From Crambe crambe (lineage: Eukaryota > Porifera > Demospongiae > Poecilosclerida > Crambeidae), in NCBI GenBank assembly GCA_963924555.1, contig OZ004595.1, forward strand, positions 3,286,001 through 3,350,000: 64,000 nt of DNA, given 5' to 3'. Positions 27,101 to 39,100 of the stretch are shown in pieces. A model generated the notes under the pieces. That model had not been told where the DNA came from and made no database searches. It saw only the letters and a program-made list of their open reading frames with translations. The number at the start of each line of letters is the position of its first letter. Position 1 is the first letter of the stretch. Position numbers and translations under genes: made by a program.

Positions 27101-27297
27101 ACAATTATATAACTGTAGCTGCATACATGCAGTGTATATTACCCTCTTATCAAAGCAGATCTACCTAGCCACTTACTCTATGCTGTACTATTTGTCACAG
27201 CTAGCTATAGCCAGTAAATAGGATACCTTGATCCACACACAGTGATTAGTAGAGCTATCACCAAGAAGGTAGACAAAATTGAGGCCTTAATATCCAT
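3332..27297 (-). CDS. Giant EMI-EGF-FNIII single-pass cell-surface protein (43 exons, ~3,251 aa)
   Basis: All exons were joined by eye at GT-AG borders (one GC-AG), with phases that close from ATG (27297) to TGA (3332-3334). Exon 1 (27227-27297) encodes a signal peptide. Then come an EMI-like domain, seven EGF-type repeats, 28 FNIII domains, a membrane helix (about residues 3171-3188) and a tail of about 60 residues with SNPLYENG. The summed exons give 9,757 nt, that is 3,252 codons plus one surplus base in FNIII domain 18 (see separate entry). From known families this is an adhesion or contact receptor: EMI and EGF modules mediate extracellular interactions, and NPxY tails bind PTB-domain adaptors. 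There is no phosphatase or kinase domain, which argues against a receptor phosphatase despite the PTPR-like FNIII array. Ligand and function are unknown. One intron contains a complete small gene on the other strand. Confidence 0.9.
7357..8088 (+). CDS. Uncharacterised intronless protein, copy B, nested in a receptor intron (243 aa)
   Basis: This gene lies wholly within the 1,754-bp intron 6963-8716 of the giant receptor gene, on the opposite strand. The first ATG of the open frame is at 7357 and the TGA at 8086-8088. It is a clear paralogue of copy A at 470-1171: both share [40 protein letters not shown] and FRMK.DQ.PLKGKC. It differs by a proline/serine/lysine-rich C-terminal tail of about 35 residues that looks disordered. 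No signal peptide, membrane segment or known domain is visible. Either a local duplication into the intron, or retroposition of an intronless parent, would explain the arrangement. Function unknown. Confidence 0.78.
   Translation: MAKHLHAPETPSFLYQLDPEGKPTSTGKHSGGNEDSKEFKDRYGLKPSFQLDCSACCWTFLVTKRSYAYETNAGKINLVHFGDPLNLKPQRTLCFLTCGWEHGRLMTDCSSNPLQYRFRRITHGSNTFQLYTSGSSEPTAISMGDSIIARFEGIAFSNVTDDVYDVTHVNDKNVEGVDMNYYDAALMEYFRMKNDQGPLKGKCEYGAENPVPRPPRKISTTPPKPTDSALTPAKSSNKKNSTK
10501..10795 (-). other. Single-base frameshift inside FNIII domain 18 exon
   Basis: This exon is 295 nt, the only one of the 43 whose length does not fit the phase pattern. From the acceptor the frame reads [11 protein letters not shown] and on to PTNF. 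The downstream half continues as TMEWLPPSY only in the next frame. The shift lies at the TTT run around 10740-10742, where one T is surplus. No alternative AG restores frame without a stop. It could be an assembly or sequencing error, an allele, or a real lesion. Confidence 0.75.
12853..12892. repeat. (TTTG)n microsatellite in an intron
   Basis: About nine tandem TTTG units lie in the intron between FNIII exons 13 and 14. A separate GTT-rich run (about 13494-13545) lies in the next intron. Confidence 0.85.
17455..20100. repeat. Dispersed MITE-like sequences in FNIII introns
   Basis: A sequence containing GGGCTATTC, TTTTCAAAACTCCT and TTATATCCTCCAAC occurs at about 17455-17610 and again, split, at 19395-19500 and 20005-20100. 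The second copy is interrupted by other DNA, including a hairpin MITE: GCACCCTTCAGTATATGGA at about 19855 pairs with its reverse complement ending near 20006, about 150 bp in all. These account for the larger introns around FNIII exons 1 and 4. Confidence 0.6.
18045..18095. repeat. (CT)n microsatellite in an intron
   Basis: About 24 tandem CT dinucleotides in the intron between FNIII exons 3 and 4; on the coding strand it is a (GA)n tract. Confidence 0.9.
20187..23641 (-). other. Exons 4-10: one EGF plus six calcium-binding-type EGF repeats
   Basis: Exon 4 (23546-23641) is a short EGF: CQHGGTC, CLCQAGW. Exons 5-10 (23320-23439, 22924-23043, 22400-22519, 22057-22179, 21235-21357, 20187-20309) are each a complete cbEGF of 40-41 codons, starting D-V/I-N/D-E-C and carrying the I/V-G-S-Y-x-C-x-C motif typical of calcium-binding EGF modules (the last two have I-A-S-Y or I-G-S-Y). 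The Asn/aromatic positions for Asn hydroxylation and Ca2+ coordination are present in most. All borders are phase 1, one repeat per exon. Confidence 0.92.
21405..22030. repeat. Two overlapping foldback (palindromic) elements in an EGF intron
   Basis: Within the intron 21358-22056, the stretch 21405-21586 folds on itself: the left arm ACTCTTTTCTAGCTC and ATGATGCTATAATGCTC are repeated in reverse complement, giving about 180 bp of hairpin. A second inverted pair, TTTAGTGCTGATCACATGAC at about 21590 and its complement near 22010-22030, encloses a further 400 bp. Both resemble non-autonomous MITEs. No ORF is present. Confidence 0.65.
24165..24305 (-). ncRNA. Hammerhead-like core in a solitary repeat, intronic copy
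   Basis: On the minus strand, 24208-24253 contains ATCACC-CTGATGA-stem II-GAAA and a closing GGTGGT, the order of a hammerhead ribozyme, flanked by ATTCAATAGA and its complement. It matches the arms of the palindrome at 58.25-58.83 kb, including the shared downstream sequence ending AGCAGAGTAAT. In this copy the short stem III sequence is AAGT instead of ACGT, so it may be inactive. It lies in the 2-kb intron between exons 3 and 4 of the giant receptor gene. Apart from this element I see nothing functional in 23.7-25.6 kb. Confidence 0.5.
25660..27297 (-). other. Exons 1-3: signal peptide and EMI-like domain
   Basis: Exon 1 (27227-27297, phase 2 end) reads [17 protein letters not shown] and continues hydrophobic to CGS, a classic signal peptide. 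Exon 2 (26596-26721) and exon 3 (25660-25745) join to give a tyrosine/serine-rich module with a [12 protein letters not shown] segment, then SYRTAT and an [12 protein letters not shown] ending. The closing CC-G-Y/W-G-C and the preceding aromatic/arginine pattern are those of the EMI domain (emilin/multimerin and MEGF families), usually near the N terminus, as here. Several canonical EMI cysteines are missing, so I call it EMI-like. Confidence 0.7.
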
Positions 27298-27405
27298 AAC
27301 TGATGTCTGTGCCAAGATAATCAGTAGCTGCTATAATTATACGTGCATTGCTATAATTATCTATGATGTATTATTACATCACTAGCGAGTACCCGCAGAA
27401 ACTCT

Positions 27406-27413
27406 GCGCATGC
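27406..27413. promoter_or_regulatory. NRF1-like half palindrome upstream of the receptor gene
   Basis: GCGCATGC lies about 110 bp upstream of the receptor start codon (27297, minus strand) in a locally GC-rich patch (27390-27430). It matches most of the NRF1 consensus. Promoter role is inferred from position only. Confidence 0.35.
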
Positions 27414-27507
27414 CCGCGCCCGCAAAAACTCTAAACACGAACGTGTCATGAGTGGTTTGCAATCTAGGCTTGTAATCACCATGAGATCGAGTCCTACCAG
27501 TGACATA

Positions 27508-27649
27508 TGTGAAGGGTACAAGTTATTTCTGCAAGAAACGCAAGGGCATTATCATGTCAGGTTCAGTTGTTCTACTGATTGTAATGTGCAAACTTTAAGC
27601 GAAGTTTAATATTGTGTGAATATTTTGATTTTAACTTGTACCCTTCACA
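27508..27649. repeat. 18-bp perfect inverted repeat downstream of the Helitron helicase
   Basis: TGTGAAGGGTACAAGTTA at 27508-27525 is repeated as its exact complement at 27632-27649, separated by 106 bp. It lies between the receptor promoter and the 3' end of the helicase ORF. It could be a small foldback element or subterminal structure of the Helitron; I cannot tell which. Confidence 0.6.
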
Positions 27650-27735
27650 TTATGTTTACGTATTCTTCCTTTTCACATGTATGTATTTAAAGGACTACAT
27701 TCAGTGCAATGCATCATGAAAGATTACATTAAAAG

Positions 27736-29388
27736 TTATCCCCTCTTTCCTTGATGTGTAGTATCACAAACTCTGACCTTAACATCAGCCATAGCTCTTG
27801 CTCGTGAAAATGCCACATACAATTGTCCATGAGAAAAAACTGGATTTGGTAGAAAAATTCCAACTCTTTCAAATGTCTGGCCCTGTGATTTATTGATTGT
27901 CATGGAGTACGCTAAACGTAGGGGAAATTGATGTCTTTCCAAAATAAATGGCAAGTTGGTGTCACTTGGTGCCAGCTTAATTCTCGGAATAAGCACTGGA
28001 TTTCCCTTGTTAGGGCCTTGAATCACTGCTGCTTGGATGCAGTTGTGGTGAAGGTGTGTGACCTTCAACCTTGTTCCATTGCAGAGTCCTTGTCTCAGAG
28101 AGAGATTGCGTAAGAGCATCACAATGCAATTGACCTTGAGTTTTAGGCAGTGAGGTGGCATTCCAGAAGGTGTTAGTGTATTTAAAATTTCAACAGGGTA
28201 GTTTTGTCTCTCTTCTTCATTGTCACACTTAACTGAATCTGCACTGAGATATGTTCTGGCTTCACCTGGCAACATGTGCAGAACTTTCACATTGGTCTCC
28301 ATACAATTTTCGTTTTTAGGTGAGAGTATAACTCTACTGTGCATATTGTCTTCATCTGCACTGGAGTAAACCTCATTGATGAGATCATCTTCCACAACAC
28401 ACATAGGTGGTATTTCAACTGTACCAGGGAATGCTGAAGTGTTGTCAGCATTGAGGGTTCCATTCCCAAGCTGGATCAGCCAAGTTGCAAAATCCTGCTC
28501 ATCTGGGCGTGTACGCATGTTCTGTGTCAAATGGTGTTGTTGAAATAATGGCCAGAGAGGTGATCGTTTCAGGCGAGTGTCAATGACTACTGCTGGAGGT
28601 ACTCGTGGAACCACAGGGAGAACCTGTCTGAAGTCTCCACCAAGAAGAAATATTTTACCTCCAAAAGGACTTGCAACTCCAGTAATGTCTTGTAAGCATC
28701 TGTCAATAGCATGGAGTGCATGTGATGGTATCATAGAAGCTTCATCTGTGATGAAAAGATCAACTCCTCGTAACATTTGAGCATGCTCAGAGGTTGGAGC
28801 AACATTGCATGTGCTATTCTCTAATACTGGTACAGGAAGCTTGAACAAACTATGCACAGTTCTTCCTTCAGGCATGAGAGTTGCTGCAATTCCAGTCCAT
28901 GCTGCACATGCAACCTTTTTGTTATGGTGTCGCAAGTAGGCTGCCAACTTGTTGAAGACATAAATCTTTCCACATCCTCCAGGGGCATCGATGTAGTGGA
29001 GTCTTGATGGTGTCCCATCTTCTCCTTCAGCATTCATAACAGACTGCAGCACAGCCTCTACCACGTGTTGCTGCTCGTGATTGAGGTCATCAAAGCTTGG
29101 TGGTGGTTCAGAAAGATCGGTGGATACATGAACATCGTTGAATTCCCCTTGAGGTAAAGGAAGGCCAATACTTGCACAGCTCAACCCATTTTCTTGTAGC
29201 AGACGGTTGATGTCATGAAGAGCTTGATTCACAGCAGCCTCATGGGTGTGGTGTCTGGCAAAGTCCTCAATCAATGCATCAGTGTGAGTTGTCCACAGTG
29301 TAATGGGATCAGATGGTTGGCAGTATGTACAGATGGTAGCAAACATGCTCCGAAGTTGTCTGGGCATCTGAAATTGACTTGCTTCCAT
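27736..29388 (-). pseudogene. Helitron PIF1-family helicase domain (550 aa), likely inactive
   Basis: The frame carries the SF1B (PIF1/RRM3) helicase motifs in order: Walker A as APGGCGKIY (residues 135-143), Ia region AAWTGIAA (163-170), Walker B LFITDEAS (211-218), GGDFRQVLPV (250-259), a late NKSQGQTF and a final LYVAFSRA. In active members Walker A normally ends GK[TS]; here it is GK-Ile, which should impair ATP binding. The upstream frame (see next entry) reads into it with a one-base shift near 29390, so the element is broken. Helitrons are rolling-circle transposons encoding a Rep/helicase fusion; the Rep HUH domain is absent. Confidence 0.85.
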
Positions 29389-30141
29389 AATGCGTCATTG
29401 TACTCAGAGTCGTCAGTCAAGAGATGTCTCCGGATACATGCATCACGGAAAGTGAGACATACTTCACCAGAAACTGTCTTCAAGTCATCATAACTTGTTG
29501 CTCCAGGCACATGTAAAAGCAACAACCTTAGGTGAAACTTCTCTGGATCAGCTGGATTCACAGAATACATTCTGCTGATGATCCTATCACCACCTCTCTG
29601 TCTTGGGATCCACTTCTTGGCTCTGTCATTAAAAACATAGTGATGTGGAATCTCAGTGTACAGGAACTCTCTTGCATTTGGATCTTCAGTATTGAGCTTA
29701 AACCAGGCTGTCAAGTGAGTATTCCTCGTTGATTCTCTCTCCACTGCTTCTGCCTCTCCACCCTCTCTGAAGTACACTCTCTGTTGATGAGGAAGATGAA
29801 CTGATAGCCTATAAATGGTATGTGATTGTTCATGCATCCGATATTCTGACAGATGCCACACTGCCTCAGGTGCTGACACATATCTGCAGTTGAGGTATGT
29901 GGTGATCTCATCCTGTGGGTATACAGTATGCATGCATGATTATTATGTGCATGTCTTGAAGTTTATTGTAATTTGGTGAACTGCTGTCATTAACCACCAT
30001 CTCCAAATTGGCACAATCGTGGCCTTTGTAGATGTACTTGAAGAGGTACTTCACACTTTTCACTGATGCACAGGCTTCGATGTGTGACTTGAACTTCCTG
30101 AGAAGATAGGGGTTATAGGGAACACAACACTTTGAGCGCAT
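29271..30141 (-). pseudogene. Truncated Helitron Rep-helicase linker region
   Basis: Two frames, 29908-30141 and 29271-29933, give VPYNPYLLRKFKSHIE and KYLFKYIYKGHD, followed by a long segment ending YNDALWK. This order is the known C-terminal part of the Helitron Rep domain and the linker to the helicase. The continuation (EASQFQMPRQLRSMF) is in the frame of the downstream helicase, so a one-base indel separates them. The catalytic HUH and tyrosine motifs would lie above 30141 but are missing, so the copy is 5'-truncated. 30142-30497 holds nothing recognisable. Confidence 0.75.
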
Positions 30142-30497
30142 AGCTGCTTACAGAAGAAGAAATGATGGCAGAACTATTCAAGTAGGTAGTTGTCCTTTGG
30201 ACTGATCTCTTGTTGGAGCTGTGTGTCCAGGAGGTCCCAGCCCAAAAACTTCAATCCATAATCCTCAGCATAGTACAATCATGTAGCTACTGTGACTTTC
30301 GCATGGAGAAAACAAAAGGACAGATAGGAATCCAATCCTCATTAGTGTGAGTATTCTCATCTGTCTTACTGATCTCCACACTCTTGCTACCCTTTCTCCT
30401 TCCTTTAGTGTGAAATGGGTAAAGGGTCTGACATTCCAGTTCCAGAAAGAAGGTCACTGCACAGTACCTTGTTGAGAACTTGACACACTAGCCATTA

Positions 30498-33013
<2,516 letters not shown>

Positions 33014-33177
33014 TTATGTTTACTCCATAGACACTATTTTGATTACTGCAGACCACTTACTCCTCAAAACTGGTAAGGTGTCACCACACTGGCTGTGTGA
33101 TTATGATGACCCTTTATCAACTTGCCATCAATATTAATGAATAGGTATGATTATAACATGACACACAAATACAAACA

Positions 33178-36100
33178 TTAGCTACACAGTCTCAAAAGTG
33201 TAGCTAGTATCATATAAGTGATGATATAACATGTGGCTGAGTGGTGCGAACTGCCATCATCTGTGAAAATAAAGCTTAGATTCACATGCAATCCTACATA
33301 TATTTTTACTAAAGATCTAATAGGGATGGAGAATCCTCCCCCTCCCCCAAAGAGAAACACCTGGATAAATTCTATATAGTGACGAGCACGGTACATGTTA
33401 GTGTTATAATACAGTGGAACCTCTTAATAACAGTCCCTCTATCAGCAGCTGCTATCAAGGTGCAGCTATAATATAGCTTCTATTTGCTACCACCATGACA
33501 GGAAGGTTCCACTGTGCTCAGTCTGACGGATGAATACTTACTCTGAATGTGCACAGCCAGTTTGAGACCAGAGAGACACTCCCCACCACTTATAATGTCG
33601 TTATAGCTACTGCGCAAGTCACTACCAGAGGAAAAACCTACAAAAGGGAAGCAACTTTATAATAGTTTTGTGAGTGCATGAGATCTAGCGCCAGAACAAA
33701 TTTAAATGGATAGCTGTGCATCTTAGTGATTGATTCTCTGCACGAGTAGGAGGGAATTTTTACCCTTCCTGCTTCATTCCTGTTTCACAGATGGTTCAAA
33801 CTTACTAATTCAGGATGTCAACAACTACAGTGTTTACTAAAATAATTAGCTGAGCTCTTATATACTACCTAACTTAGCCCCATGTTCCAAGGGGTCATTC
33901 TTACTGAGGTAATGCAACCCATAAACAGTATGGGGAGTCACCCTATAACTACAGCACTAGGCTTATATTGGTTGAAAGCAGAATATCGGGTTGAAAGTGA
34001 TTTACGTCCAACACCACACATAAAATGGGAAATTGAAAGTGGTATCTCTGAGAGAGTCTGGGTTTAAGTCTAACAATTTTATAAAATATAAAAAAACAAC
34101 TGAAAGTGATAAACCCACTACTCATTACACTCACTTGAGAGGAATACCTAGTGTGTTATCCCCCCTCCTTCTTAATCATAGCATGTCATCCCCCACTCAT
34201 CCTAATATCCAAGCAAACTAAAGGGATCCGAGGGAAGTTTTAAACTATGTAGTCATCTCTTTACTCTACCATTTTAATAGAGTGCAAATCAGCTTAGTAT
34301 AGATATTACTAGAGATGCTCGTATAGCATTAGTTGGGCGAGCAAGCAGCCAGTGGTCATTTCAATGTGTTCCTCCCTCACTTATGATTATATAGCCCCAA
34401 CAGTGACTTTCGATATCTAGCTATTCAGGTTGTTAACTGACTTGGTGCATTCCCAGTTAGCATTAGAGTGTCTTCTCTGAACCCAGGCTACCACTCCTGT
34501 TCAGACTCAGTAGCTAGTCTCTCAAATAATGAGTCCTCATATGCTCTAATCTGGCAGCTCTGTGTTCTGCTGACTCTGCTCTCCTTCTGGCTCTCATTTG
34601 CTCTGCTCTTGCAGCATTATCTTCTGCTGACTCTGTACATTCCCTCCTCCTGGCTCTATCTGTTGCATTTCTTTGCTAGTCTTGTTTTTCTCTGTTCCTT
34701 TGACTCTGTTCTCCTTCTAGCTCTGTTTCTTTCATTTCTTTCATCGCGAATTTCCATTTTGACCAATTAGTGTGGGGCTTCGCTCGCTTCGCTCGCTCAC
34801 CAATTATATTAAAATAGAATTGTCATAGTATTGATTAGTGATTGATAGGACAAGACCATAGCCAGTTTATGCAGTACTTTGGTATCATTATTATCCTAAT
34901 GTGCAGTAACAAGGTTGTTTCTCCCTTTTCCCTAATGCAACTTACTGGTAAAGTATGTGGTGGTTCCTGGTAAGAAAGTGAGAGATACATCCAATTGGGC
35001 AGACGTGTGCTGAATTGGTATTTCCAATATGAATTCGTCACTTAACCCTAAACATCTTGAGGCTACAGCTGATTTTCTACCACCAACACTCGAGCTGCAT
35101 GCTGTGAACTGCTCTGGATCCATCTAGAAATTGAAAATTGGATATCACAGCAAAGTTAGCTACTAGATCATTGGGCTAACATCTTACCCTATTATGAGGG
35201 AATGACTACAAGTAACATACCAGCCGAATAACATTGCTGAATGAGTTTGGAGGGCAAACGAGATATAACTTATCACCTAGTTCCACACTAATAGAAGAGC
35301 TGTAAAATGGAGTAAATGCAACAAAAAAAGGTAACAAGCAATAATATTTACAGCTAGCTATGTGTTCAGGAGTTGTGAGATATGGACTATGACTGAGCCA
35401 AAAACAGTAAATACTAGGTACATGTATGGACCAATCTATAACAACTTCTTGCCTCATTTAAGTGGGAAGACTGCAAACAGTGTAGCTCTATAATATGGAA
35501 ACATAGCACTTATTTTCAAAGTTGCTTTGTTGTTGTGCACCATCAAAGGATTATAAACCACAAATTCCAACTGCATGGTGCATGTGATTTGACACCTGCC
35601 ATGTTCTGTCCATTCTGCTCAACACCCCTGAAATCCACAGTAGCGCTTCTTCACCTTTTAGGTAGCTAGCTACATCCACTTTCAACTAATTGCACACTAG
35701 TAGCTACAAATAATTATTTGATCCACACTTTTTCTGCAATATAATATTAGACTGGGCAATAGCTACATTGATGGTGTCTCCATACTATCACAATAGTCCC
35801 CTGAGTTGAAACTTGTACTGTAGCGATGTCAAGTCAAAAATCAAATCTTAATTGTAAAATTCTAATATCTTTTTCTGCCAACCTAGAGAAACCAGGAGAA
35901 CTTTGAAGCACTGAAATGGTGCACACTACAATCTGATAGACAGAGAATGGTTATTATGCAGCTTGCATGGGTAGGATCTTATATGCCAGCATATATGCAC
36001 ATCAGCACAGAATGGTTAAGACACAATATTTTGCTCAGCAGTAGTTAAGTTGTTGCCCTGGCCACTTTTTCACAATCATTTTCTCAGCTTAATCAGTGAA

Positions 36101-39100
36101 AAGAGTAAGCTGGTAATCAAATTTTGTGCTATTCATAGAAGTGATAAATATGATCGATTCACAATTTTGATCACACAATTATTTTTGTAAGAATGACATA
36201 GTGCAAGCATTAAGCTAAGAAATGACGTGCTGATATTCAAATTCTACGTCCCAGTGTGAGCAACTTCTTCTGAACAGCTTATTCCAGCTGTTTATCCGCC
36301 CATGCAAGACTTCCAGTTTGATATCCCAGGGGTGGATCTAGGAATTTTGAAAGGGGGGGTTCTTGGATATCTGCGCGCATAAGCGCACTGAAAAAATTTT
36401 AAAACCACGCCCACTTTTGATTGGAAACGCCCACTTTAATTAGTTATTGCATAAAGCCACAGATTATAAGCTTACTAATTATTTATTCTTGAAAAAATTA
36501 TGAAAAAATCAACAGCAATGAATGAAGGAACATGATTACACTAAGCTGATTTGTAGGTGCTAGCAAATAATATTATAAAATTATTCTTCGATTACATTTT
36601 CATTTTGAACCTATCTACTACATTATCAAGATCTACTGGTAATCTATAATGAATATGCATTAAAGAAAGTGATGAAAGTCTCTCCTGTCCCATGGTACTT
36701 CTTAAGAATGTCTTCAAATTCTTGAGGACACTGTTAGCCCTCTCATTCTCACATGAAGTTACAGGGAGTGTGCAACCAATACGGAGGAGTGCATTGAGAT
36801 TAGGAAAGTAGTCCGGATCGCAAGACTTCAGAGCAGATTCGAGAGTAGATGGACGATTAGATGCATCCTGTTCCTCCCATTTTGCCTTCCACCTCCAGAG
36901 CTCAGTTGTAGGGAGTGAAGTATTACATATATCATCATTATAAAAGGTGACTAAGTCATCTAAAGAAGTATTTATAGTAGAATTACACATTACTGAAGGT
37001 ACAAGATGGAGAAATTTAGATGCAATAGCTTGGGAATGACCAAACCTTTCTTTCATTTGCTGTATTAAATTATCTAGTAATGGAAGTATAATTGATCTGC
37101 AATAATATTCTTCTGCTGTATTATATTCTACATTGTCACGATTGCGCTGCCGAGACGCGTACATCTGGTACTACACCAACTTCTGTAGCAAATACTTCTG
37201 CCTGGACATACCATGAGTGAAGTAATTCAGCACTGCCACGAATACTACTTAACTCCTTAATTATTCAACTTCAGTGTATGCATTGATTATATCATTATTT
37301 CTTTTTTGAAGTTTTACACAAATAGGCTTGATAATAGCCATTGCATTCATAGTTGCAATGAATGACATGATGAAATTAAAAGAAGTAAACATTTTTTGTA
37401 AGCCATTAGCAGCAACAATAGTCTTGCTGTCCCAATTCATGTCACCATAAGAAGAGTCATGTTCAGTTATAGCTGTCATTACTTTCACAAGATATTTGAA
37501 AAATATTCCAAATTTTCGTATGCTTCATGGCGGTATACCCATCTAGTTCTACACAAGTCTTTTACTCTAACTGTTTTTGTTTGTTTATCTACAACCATTT
37601 CAAGGAAATGCTGCCTCTTGGCACTATTATGGAAAAAGTAGGCTGCTTCTGTTACAGTAGAATTCATATTTCTAATTGCTTGTAAACTACATGATTGAAC
37701 TATGTATAAATTAAGTATGTGAGAATTACAATGAATATATGTGGCTTTAGGATTTTCGGAAGTCAGTCGTCCTTGAACACCAGAAGCACCTGACATATTT
37801 GTTGCACCATCATATCCCTGCCCTCGACAGTCCTGAAGATCAAGATTATATCTTGCTAATGTTTCTTTAAGTTTAGAAGCTATTATTTCACCAGTAATTC
37901 TTTCTACACTAACAAAATCTACAAAATCTTCCCTTATATTACAATTAGTATCTACAAAACGTAAAACTATTGACAACTGCTCTTGACTTGAAACATCAGT
38001 AACTTCATCACATAAAATTGTATACCACTTAGCTTCTCTCACTTCACTAAGGATCTTATCTCGAATATGCTCACCTATACATTCAATCAGCTGATTCTGA
38101 GTGGTTTTACTTGTGTACAAGGCATTTCTTGAAGCTTCTTTTAAATGATTGGCAAGCACAGTATTGCCTGATCTCACACTAAATTCTAGAAGTGCTAAAA
38201 AGGTACCTCTATTGCCTTGTTCATCATCACTACTATCATCCCTGTGACCTCTTAGAGGTAGACACTGCCTGCCGCATAACAAAATTGCATCAGCCATCGA
38301 TTTTATTATTTGCCTATTCCTAGCTACATCACTACTGTACACATGCTTAAGACGACTTTGAATAGAAGTTTCAGGCATAAATTGATGGTACTTCTTAGAA
38401 TTATGGGACTTAAATTTACTAGACTTTTTATGCCAAAAATTAAACTTCTCTGTTACAAACTGTCCTAAATCATTACTTGTAGGTAGCAAAGAGTACACAA
38501 GGCAAACAAAATATGCCATCTTCTACCTTGCTGTACACAAACCAGGGATTTTCTACCAAATAACTATGTTGACAGGCTCTATTACAACCACTTAAGTATC
38601 TACTTGGAAACTTGAAACCAGAATTGGGTCTAAAATGATTAATTAAAAGAGTATATTTTAGATGTGGTGACAAATTCCTGATAGACCTCTGTTGCTTTGA
38701 GTGCAGAAGCAAACCAATATCATCACATGTTTCAATATCAACTTCTGAACTTGGTACACTACCTGAAGTACCTGGGAAAGATGAAAAGGAAGCAAGTGCC
38801 TGTGGATCAGCGGAAGGTGAGAGCGGAACAGCAGAAGCGAGTGCCTGCGGATCAGTGAAAGGCGAGAGCGGAACAGCAGAAGCAAGTGCCTGCGGATCAG
38901 CGGAAGGCGAGAGCGGAACAGCAGAAGCAAATGCCTGCAGATCAGTGGAAGGTGAGAGTGAAACAGCAGAAGCAAGTACCTGCGGATCAGTGGAAGGTGA
39001 GAGTGTGTCAGCAAGAGGAGACAATGAGAGAATGGGAAATGAGCCATCAGAAGGTGGTGGAGAGCCATGAGAAGGAGATGGAATGTCAATAGGAGGGACA

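Noticed and set aside
3332..27297. Reading the giant gene as a receptor-type protein tyrosine phosphatase because of its PTPRQ-like FNIII domains.
   Set aside because: The exons after the membrane helix encode only about 60 residues and a stop; no phosphatase domain is present.
35206..35457. Open frame reading through ephrin-like exon 2 with an upstream EVVIDW that looked like an alternative first exon.
   Set aside because: The frame has no phase-2 donor in the right place, whereas the exon at 40060-40175 gives a signal peptide and joins perfectly.
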